Assembly (NCBI GenBank): GCA_023481335.1
Contig: JAMCWI010000094.1
Span: 1 to 6,204 of the forward strand
Length of the DNA stretch: 6,204 nt
DNA from: Bacillota bacterium
Lineage (GTDB): Bacteria > Bacillota > Desulfotomaculia > Desulfotomaculales > Desulfotomaculaceae
Direction of reading: 5' to 3'
The notes under the pieces are model-generated. The model did no database searches. It saw nothing but the letters and a program-made list of their open reading frames with translations, and was not told the DNA's origin. Shown here in pieces: positions 6,081 to 6,204 of the stretch. Made by a program: the position numbers and the translations under genes. Position 1 is the stretch's first letter; the number at the start of each line of letters is the position of its first letter.

Positions 6081-6204
6081 ACCGGCGGCACATTACGACC
6101 CGGTGGCTTTACCCTAACAGACAAAGCCGTTCAATATTGCGGTTTCAAACCAGGAACCACTGTTCTGGATTTAGGCTGCGGCACCGGGGCCACGGTTGAA
6201 CACT
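6079..6204 (+). repeat. Inverted repeat arm 2 (fold-back copy at the window end)
   Basis: Bases 6079-6204 equal the reverse complement of 5751-5876, so the plus strand here reads the methyltransferase N-terminal coding sequence without a start codon. Identity begins abruptly at 6079 and continues to the last base. It is therefore a piece of a longer fold-back cut by the window edge, not an independent second gene. The likely origin is a chimeric molecule or an assembly error. Confidence 0.95.

Noticed and set aside
6079..6204. A second, divergent methyltransferase gene on the plus strand
   Set aside because: It is an exact reverse complement of part of the first gene and has no start region; it is the arm of the fold-back.
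1..6204. tRNA, rRNA, CRISPR array, riboswitch or rho-independent terminator
   Set aside because: No cloverleaf-like segment, repeated spacer structure, or GC hairpin followed by a T run was seen in the few intergenic bases.

Overview
The window looks like a short, gene-dense contig from an anaerobic bacterium. Clostridia (Peptococcaceae/Desulfotomaculum-like Firmicutes) is my best guess, from the strong AGGAGG-type ribosome binding sites, the frequent TTG starts and the protein flavour; a sulfate reducer of another phylum cannot be excluded. GC content is intermediate (roughly 50%, not counted).

Layout: nearly everything is one minus-strand operon, read from right to left. In transcription order it holds: the 3' end of a small CPxC redox protein (5943-6080), a SAM-dependent methyltransferase (5197-5925), a C_GCAxxG_C_C cysteine-motif protein (4720-5172), a radical SAM protein of the TrsS type (3356-4723), a PaaK-like AMP-forming CoA ligase homologue (2025-3365), an XdhC-family molybdenum hydroxylase maturation factor (982-2028), and a MobA/MocA-like nucleotidyltransferase that runs into the start of an HD domain (248-985). 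Four of the six junctions overlap by 4 to 10 bases, so the operon is probably translationally coupled. From memory, gene content and order match the Desulfovibrio vulgaris locus DVU_1557 to DVU_1551, which lies beside a molybdenum aldehyde oxidoreductase gene. XdhC and the MocA-like enzyme point to maturation of a Mo-hydroxylase (cofactor sulfuration or insertion, and cytidylation). The roles of the radical SAM, methyltransferase, ligase and C_GCAxxG proteins there are, to my knowledge, not established. This is the candidate undescribed system.

Both ends of the window are abnormal. At the left, a plus-strand DDE transposase fragment (2 to about 250) is joined to the interior of the HD region of the nucleotidyltransferase gene, with no transposase C-terminus and no visible insertion-sequence end. 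At the right, the last 126 bases (6079-6204) are a perfect inverted copy of 5751-5876 inside the methyltransferase gene, and the fold-back cuts off the redox-protein gene. Amplification or assembly chimerism is the simplest explanation for the right end and a strong possibility for the left. Neither truncated gene should be read as biologically broken without checking.

No tRNA, rRNA, CRISPR array, promoter or clear terminator was recognised. No stretch over 300 bases lacks a gene.
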